This document shows positions 59,990 to 64,000 of a DNA stretch of 64,000 nt, piece after piece. This stretch comes from Carnegiea gigantea. Taxonomy: Eukaryota; Streptophyta; Magnoliopsida; Caryophyllales; Cactaceae. Each line of letters starts with the position of its first letter. The stretch's first letter is position 1. Location of the stretch: positions 1 to 64,000 of the forward strand of contig JAKOGI010000565.1 in the NCBI GenBank assembly GCA_029747015.1, given 5' to 3'. The translations under genes and the position numbers were made by a program. Under the pieces are notes generated by a model. That model had not been told where the DNA came from and did not search any database. It saw nothing but the letters and a program-made list of their open reading frames with translations.

Positions 59990-62900
59990 TCATTTTCTTT
60001 GATCCATATTCTTGAGGGTGCTTGCTTTTAGTGTAGGCCTTCGAGGAGGTAAAGAACTCCTACTTTGAGAGCTGCTTACGTTTGGCCATCTTCCTGATTG
60101 CTTAAAGGACTCATGATGTGTGGACTCGTTCTGTAAATAACATGACAAGGCAGAATGTTACTTCTCCATAATAATCTAAACTAAAAGTAGAAACAGAGAG
60201 GTGAAATATTTAGCTATGATCTGATCAATGTCTAATCATTTTACGTTTGAGCAATATTTAGGTACCGTCCATTCTTACAATGATAAGCTTGTCAACAAAT
60301 GCAATCAATTTGCTAAGGCAAATTTTGGGTGATTAAATTAGGCCAAAATAGGCTTTGATCAAAATTTTATGTCCTTATTACAAGATTTTATTCATTTTAA
60401 TTTCATGTCACAAAATCCTTCCTCTATAAAATGTTTCCACAAAATCCTTCTCCTATAAAATGTTTTCACAAAATCTTATTTTGTGGGTCTCTTGGAATCA
60501 GCCTCTCAACGGACAGTCATGTCGGTTGAGATAAGGTTGCCTACATCTAGATCTCCCCAGACCCCGCGAAAGGGGGACCCATACTGGGAGGTGGTGGTGG
60601 TGTTGTTGTCATTTGGATCAGATAATCATATATGGGCCAATTTTGCCAAGTCTATTTTAGCCTAATAGAAAATTAAGTCAAAGAAAGCATTCAAACATGG
60701 CATCAGCATCAAGAAAAATTGTAATAGAAGTTATTAACAGAAGGCTGAAAAGAGAACCTTGTTTTGGGATTCAGCTTCTGCATAGTGATCAGGTGATGAC
60801 ATAACTTTGAAGCAAAAGCTTTGGCGGAATTTGCTAAGTTCTGCTTCTGCTTTTTCCTGCAACAGTGAGATTGGAATATGTATAATCCAATCAGTAAGGT
60901 ACATACATAACACACGAACCTAGTTGAAGCATATAAAGTTTACTTTACGGCAGTTCTTTCTTCCAAAATAAACAGACAAAATAATTAGTTTGGTGGAGAT
61001 AAAATCATTGAAGGAAAAGCAACAACAATAACACAGTATCTTTAGGTTTCTTGTTCATCAATTCTTGATCTTCTAACCACTCAATAAAATATTCACCATA
61101 TATCAGCTTCACTTGGACAACAAATATACTCAAATAAATTTCCTGGCCATTATGATGACTTCATGTCAAATTTTATATTTCAGTTAGCTTCAACAAAAAG
61201 TGCAGGAAGCTCTCCTTTAGATTGGTTCTTTTCTCTTATTTTACTCGAACTTTTTAATCTTTGTAGCCCGAACATCTGTCTAACACTTGACAGTACAACA
61301 TAGGTTAGAACACTTGAAACTTTCATACCAAGAACATGCAAATTCATATAAGATGGGAGTGCCAAATGGCTAAACATGTACCATGTTGGACACTCAGAAC
61401 TGAATCTGAGCAATATTGCTTCAACCCCTTGGACTTATAGATTCATTTTATGCTAGATCATGGCATCCCCAGGACACATTCTATTTTGATTTGCATATCC
61501 TTCTCTTTTCGTGTTCCATGCTAATTATCAAGGGAACCAAATGCACACAACTGCATGATTAACGAAAGGTGGAACCCGTCACCTTAAATTTTAAAGACAG
61601 TGGTGCCTTTTCTGTTGCTGTTGCATTGAATTTATCTTCTAACTTCTGCAAAACTCAGTCAAACTGAATGACGTAAGCACTATGCAGAAAATATTAGAGA
61701 AGTAGTTTGTTTCAATTGAACACGGTGGAATTCAATAAAATACTCAAGTCCTGAAACTTCACCTGCTTTCTTTTTGTGGCTCTCTCCCTACCCCTCAAGC
61801 AGAATGAAGTGGGAATAATTGGTGAGCTTATCTTGTTTCTGTTGTTGCTGGGTGACTTGAACCCACTGATGTGAAAACAGAACTGTCAGAAGGTATCACA
61901 GGCAGCAGGCTTAGATGAATATAGCTAGATGTAAGCCTAAATCACCATCAGAATCTTGTCACAGAACCATAGAAGTATCACCTTTTTATCATTGATGCAC
62001 TTAGCCAATAAGTAACGCAGGCTACTTCCCAATTCGGCTAGAACAATTGAAAGCATATTTAGGGTGGATTGAATTTCACCCAAGTTGGATTCACACTTCT
62101 TGTTAGTTTTGTTTAAATAAGCTGATAAAGAAAATACCATGAACATTTGTAATCAGTGGTATGTCGATTCACTTTGGATTGGCTCAAATTTGGTTTCACT
62201 TAGTGGAGTTATTTCAACTACAATTCATGTTCAACTTCACAGTGTTTGAATAGTGTTAACTTCAAGGTTGGAAAACTGGCATGTCATATTTGCAGGAGTG
62301 AAAATATGTCCATCAAATATTTCATGCATACAGCTGCTAGAACTGGGCAAATGGGGCCATTTAAATGAAAAGATATATATCGAACATTTTCAAATAATCT
62401 TACTCAGAGAGGATATGCCATATTGGAGCAGCACGTTTCCTCTCGTCAACAAATGAGTCATGGTGACTTCTAGTCCAGCACATGAAACACATCATACAAG
62501 AAGATGATTCATCATTCAATATGCAATTGTGCCATTCACCAATTCATGTATTTATTTATTTATGTATTAATGTATGAAGCATTACCCTCTTTTGGTGATA
62601 TCAGGGGTCAATGGAGGAGGTTCTGGCACACCATCCACAGAGCCCTGCATTCTCTTCAAAAATGCTCATATCAATATACATGTACCACCCCTGAAAATTT
62701 GAAAGAACAGTGAAAAAGAGAAATGTACACCTTAACAGGAGTCCTTAAAGGAGTGGAGCAATCTTTAGAAGTTTTTGAGGAGCTTCCAATTTTCCTAAGA
62801 ACTGGTGATAAGATTCTGTTGAATTCCCGATTTATTGAAGCTCGAAGTGGAGTTCTCTTCTTATCAGGATCCGCAATGGCAGAAGATGTGTTCTTCATTG

Positions 62901-64000
62901 GAGTAGCATAGTTCTCCTTGCCTGGATGAACTATGGTTGCAGATTTGGCTGGTGAAGATGTAAACAGAGGAGGTGCTCCTTTTCCTTTGCCATCGACTGT
63001 GGACATGAAAGATGAAAGTGGTGGATGCTTTTTTACTACTGGTGCTGATGCTGCCTCCTTCAAATTCGTCTTCTGCTATCCAAAATTTAACCAACAGAGA
63101 AGGGCAAAATGTTCAAGTTCTTTGTGATCATTATATCAAAAATCCCAAAAAGAACCTTCAACCCAATGCCTCCTATGAGATTTCTTGTTCTAGTGCAAGG
63201 GATGCATAAAGGCAGTAACCACGACATGTCAAAATTTTCCTGGGACTATTTGATCGTGGAGAAGCCATTCTTATTAGACCCAACATAGTTAGGCTGCTAA
63301 TCTACAACAGATATTACTCCAAACTAGTAAGCAATGTGACTTAGCCTCACATAATAAAAAAAATTTAAGACCGCCCAATTGTTAAAAAGGAATATAAGGG
63401 CAGAAACAGGTATCACCTGCAATGGAGGTTTGTCCATATAGGCAATCCCATTCCCACATAGCTCCTTGTCACTTCCTTTGAAGTTTTCATCTTTCAAAAC
63501 TACACTTTGCTCCACTAGTTTCTCATCCATTGCGGTCTCCACAACTTCCACATTATTATCCCCTCTCAATTCTTCCTCAGTTCCAACAACAGCAGAGTAA
63601 AGCTCATTCTGATGAACCACAAATCCCTCGACGCCTGCACTGTCTCCACCTTTATTACTGCTATCATGAGCTTGAATTTGCACCCTCACCCCATAATCCA
63701 TTGTATCATGACAACATGAGCCACTTTCATCATTATTGACTCCTGTTTCGTCTCCTGTTCCGGTTCCGGTTCCAGTTACAGGGTCACCAACACCGGCCCC
63801 CTCCTGCTCAAGAAGAGCAGCCGCTTTAAGAGCGGCCATTCTCTTGAAATGGGCTTCAAAGTAAGCCTTCTTCTGAGCCACTGACCCTGGCTTTGAGTAC
63901 TTCTCTGCTTCCTCGACGTACCGGTTCCGGTTGCTGTTGAAACTTGACCATCTTTCCCATGCCAAGTTATCTGACATGAACCTCCCAAATGAAACTGACT
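59990..64000 (-). CDS. WVD2-like (TPX2-domain) microtubule-associated protein, 5' end outside window
   Basis: Seven minus-strand exons with clean GT/AG borders and matching phases: 63417-64000+ (SVSFGRFMSDNLAWERWSS, KPGSVAQKKAYFEAHFKRMA); 62731-63072 (KTNLKEAASAPVVKKHPP, DKKRTPLRASINREFN); 62586-62644; 61763-61865 (ending RERATKRKQ); 61583-61645 (KLEDKFNATATEKAPLSLKF); 60758-60856 (EKAEAELSKFRQSFCFK); 59990-60130, ending in TGA. Together about 463 residues. The N-terminal motif and the charged KLE..F/FRQSFCFK segment are those of the WVD2-like 7 branch of TPX2-domain proteins, which bind microtubules and affect cell expansion and organ shape. No stop or frame change is seen. The coding sequence continues to the right of the window. 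The exact member is inferred. Confidence 0.88.

Noticed and set aside
59990..63209. Open frames at 60483-60665, 61180-61413, 62253-62456 and 62723-63209
   Set aside because: Introns or antisense of the WVD2-like exons, with no domain of their own.

Overview
This window is nuclear DNA of a flowering plant, probably a dicot. The evidence is AT-rich sequence, short exons with GT-AG introns, and plant-type transposon families (MULE/FAR1, CACTA, PIF-Harbinger, hAT, Ty1/copia, L1-like LINE, Cassandra-like TRIM). The two recognisable host genes are a WVD2-like/TPX2 gene and a CWF19-like gene. I make no species call. Most of the window is decayed mobile DNA; only the gene at the right edge looks functional.

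1-17 kb: a decayed MULE-type region. A FAR1-like transposase (+, 1-1640) lies tail to tail with a multi-exon gene on the minus strand (3106-11579). That gene encodes a plant-transposon Ulp1-like cysteine protease, and its catalytic His, Asp and Cys segments can be read exon by exon. A second, truncated copy of its N-terminal half lies at 15.1-17.05 kb. Nearly all non-coding DNA here, introns included, is packed with a short motif centred on TGATCA in the asymmetric context TT(G/A)GTGATCA. The asymmetric form sits on the sense strand of the neighbouring ORF in every block and flips where the coding strand flips. This is the most unusual signal in the window. It resembles the VANDAL-type arrangement, in which a MULE-encoded factor recognises motifs scattered through its own element.

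17-22.3 kb: a Cassandra-like LTR carrying a 5S rRNA-derived segment and a primer-binding site, abutting a 560-bp compound microsatellite. Then follow remnants of a CACTA (En/Spm) element: the TNP2 C-terminus, a Transposase_24-like gene, and a subterminal block of TTTTGACGGA repeats.

22.3-34.5 kb: gene-poor DNA, then a 5.6-kb PIF-Harbinger element (27072-32715, TTA target duplication) with DDE transposase and Myb/SANT genes, both broken. Its 3' end and the adjoining last exon of a CWF19-like gene are tandemly duplicated in a 1,384-bp unit.

34.2-40.3 kb: a 5'-truncated CWF19-like (splicing-factor family) pseudogene on the minus strand, with several frameshifts, a stop and damaged splice sites. 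A 1-kb non-autonomous hAT-type element sits in its first intron.

40.4-59.9 kb: AT-rich repeats (about 593-bp duplication), an L1-like LINE remnant, a complete but dead Ty1/copia element (47117-53394, perfect 5-bp target duplication), a long-TIR element (about 53.94-55.2 kb), a second copia fragment and a 105-bp tandem duplication.

59.99-64 kb: seven clean exons of a WVD2-like (TPX2-domain) microtubule-associated protein gene on the minus strand, running off the right edge.
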